Part shown: positions 5,980-6,867 of the stretch, piece after piece | How the letters are laid out: every line of letters starts with the position of its first letter | How positions within the stretch are numbered: the stretch's first letter is position 1 | From: Candidatus Omnitrophota bacterium | GTDB taxonomy: Bacteria; Omnitrophota; Gorgyraeia; Zapsychrales; Zapsychraceae | Length of the DNA stretch: 6,867 nucleotides | Assembly (NCBI GenBank): GCA_020430005.1 | Contig: JAGQKQ010000098.1 | Span: 1-6,867 of the forward strand | Reading direction: 5' to 3' | Program-made: the position numbers and the translations under genes | The notes under the pieces: generated by a model | The model's input: only the letters and a program-made list of their open reading frames with translations | What the model was told of the DNA's origin: nothing | Databases searched by the model: none

Positions 5980-6867
5980 ATGGGACAATATCACGCAAGC
6001 TTTGCCGAATATCAAAAGATCAAAAAACTTATTTTTATTCTGGGATTTAAAAATACTTCAGGAGGATACTGGTTCATTGATGAACGCATTCCGTCTTTTG
6101 TTCCTTATGGGAGGATTACCCACTATTGCGCACAAACTGTCATTTCACTTCTAAAAGAGGAAATTCGCCTTAAGAAAACACGCAAACAAATCTTGGAAAA
6201 GAAAAATTTTGATTTCATTTCAGCAACAGATCTAGCTGAGCACGTCTACTGCCCGCAACAAACTCTGTTTAAAAAAAATGGAACCCCCATTCCACACATA
6301 AAAGAACTGCGGCAGGGAGAACGTCAACACAAACTAAACGACATCACCAGACATATTATTAAAGCAAAAAAATCAAGCCATGGATTTTGGAAATTCTGGA
6401 GACATCTTTTCCCGAAGTTCTCAAAAGAGTACTATATGTTTCTCCAAAACTTTTTTCACGATACGCAATGCATTTATAACTCAAATAATAACCCCCATTC
6501 TCTTGAGTATGCAAAATTTGTCGGTCGGCCTGATTATGTATTTCTCACACCAAAAGGGCACATATTAATAGAGTGCAAATGGAGTAAGGGTGATGCAGAA
6601 ACTTTTTATGCCACTTACAAGGCGCAACTTTGCGCCTATTATTTACTCTGTAAGAATAATAATATGGACATAAAAGAATCCTTCTTATTAAAATTTCCTT
6701 TTAAGAACTCCCATACACCAACAATTCATAAATATCAGCTTAATGAAAAGGAAATTCAAGAAACCGTTTATGGGTTAGAACAGTCCCTTTTAAAAACACT
6801 ACAAAATAATTCCGTAACGCCCAATTTTCAAATAAATATGAAAAAATGCTGTAAATGCAGTTACCGG
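5980..6867 (+). CDS. Cas4/Dna2-like PD-(D/E)XK nuclease with iron-sulphur cysteines and N-terminal extension, 3' end beyond window
   Basis: The frame is open from ATG 5980 to the window edge (296 residues, no stop), so the gene is partial. Residues of about 80-296 follow the Cas4/RecB-like nuclease order. First comes an iron-sulphur cysteine, C91, in DLAEHVYCP. Then come GxxxH (G113, H117 in GERQH), D185 in GRPDY, the ExK pair E198/K200 in LIECKW, and Q216 and Y220 in AQLCAYYLL. Near the edge is CCKCSYR, giving C290/C293 as the CxxC of the cluster, while the expected last cysteine lies just outside. Such proteins are single-stranded DNA exonucleases or endonucleases. The first 80 residues match no domain I recognise. 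An in-frame stop at 5959-5961 makes 5980 the first ATG, yet no Shine-Dalgarno sequence precedes it. It is A+T-richer than its neighbours. No CRISPR repeats or other cas genes are visible. Function in defence, repair or adaptation is unknown. Confidence 0.85.
   Translation, partial: MGQYHASFAEYQKIKKLIFILGFKNTSGGYWFIDERIPSFVPYGRITHYCAQTVISLLKEEIRLKKTRKQILEKKNFDFISATDLAEHVYCPQQTLFKKNGTPIPHIKELRQGERQHKLNDITRHIIKAKKSSHGFWKFWRHLFPKFSKEYYMFLQNFFHDTQCIYNSNNNPHSLEYAKFVGRPDYVFLTPKGHILIECKWSKGDAETFYATYKAQLCAYYLLCKNNNMDIKESFLLKFPFKNSHTPTIHKYQLNEKEIQETVYGLEQSLLKTLQNNSVTPNFQINMKKCCKCSYR

Noticed and set aside
6060..6082. A perfect AGGAGG followed by an ATG at 6080, as a possible alternative start.
   Set aside because: The ATG is out of frame with the nuclease, spacing is 14 bases, and that frame stops after about 24 codons. 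The bases simply encode Ser-Gly-Gly.
6380..6568. A plus-strand open frame of about 62 codons inside the Cas4-like gene.
   Set aside because: It is out of frame with the nuclease, which has all family motifs across this interval, so it is a shadow frame.

Overview
The window is bacterial chromosomal sequence with moderate G+C: 60-base lines counted by hand range from about 30 to 55 percent. Genes are dense, most starts have Shine-Dalgarno sites, and a secreted metal-binding protein carries a Sec signal peptide without a lipobox. This suggests a Gram-negative bacterium. The sequence alone does not fix the phylum; the heptamer-phased intergenic repeats are probably the best taxonomic clue.

Left block (1-1243): a metallo-beta-lactamase-fold hydrolase of the glyoxalase II / persulfide dioxygenase group runs leftward off the window. 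It is divergent from a peroxiredoxin/thioredoxin-fold protein with a CNHC centre. A 94-base intergenic region separates them, with back-to-back candidate promoters whose -10 boxes overlap. Both genes look like small-molecule thiol or aldehyde detoxification functions.

Middle block (1459-5972): a metal-uptake locus, all on the plus strand. The order is Fur-family repressor, TroA/ZnuA-type binding protein, TroB-type ATPase and two ABC-3 family permeases. The last three genes overlap by 14 and 20 bases, so they are translationally coupled. The repressor probably senses Zn, Mn or Fe and controls import. The binding protein delivers the ion to the permease pair and the ATPase drives transport. Both permeases carry C-terminal winged-helix-like domains of DtxR type, which is unusual because such a domain is normally expected on one partner at most.

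Intergenic repeats: the gap after the thioredoxin-fold gene and the gap between the binding protein and ATPase genes each hold tandem 7-base units arranged as two inverted arms. The two arrays have different core words but the same pattern of fixed and variable positions (variable at unit positions 4 and 7). Both begin on the last base of the upstream gene's TAG stop codon. The first also encloses a second, mobile-looking inverted repeat.

Right block (5980-6867): seven bases after the last permease an unterminated reading frame starts and runs off the window. It encodes a Cas4/Dna2-like PD-(D/E)XK nuclease with iron-sulphur cysteines and an unassigned N-terminal region of about 80 residues. 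No CRISPR array or other cas gene is visible. It is A+T-richer than its neighbours and lacks a ribosome binding site. It is the most likely entry point to an accessory or defence module beyond the window.
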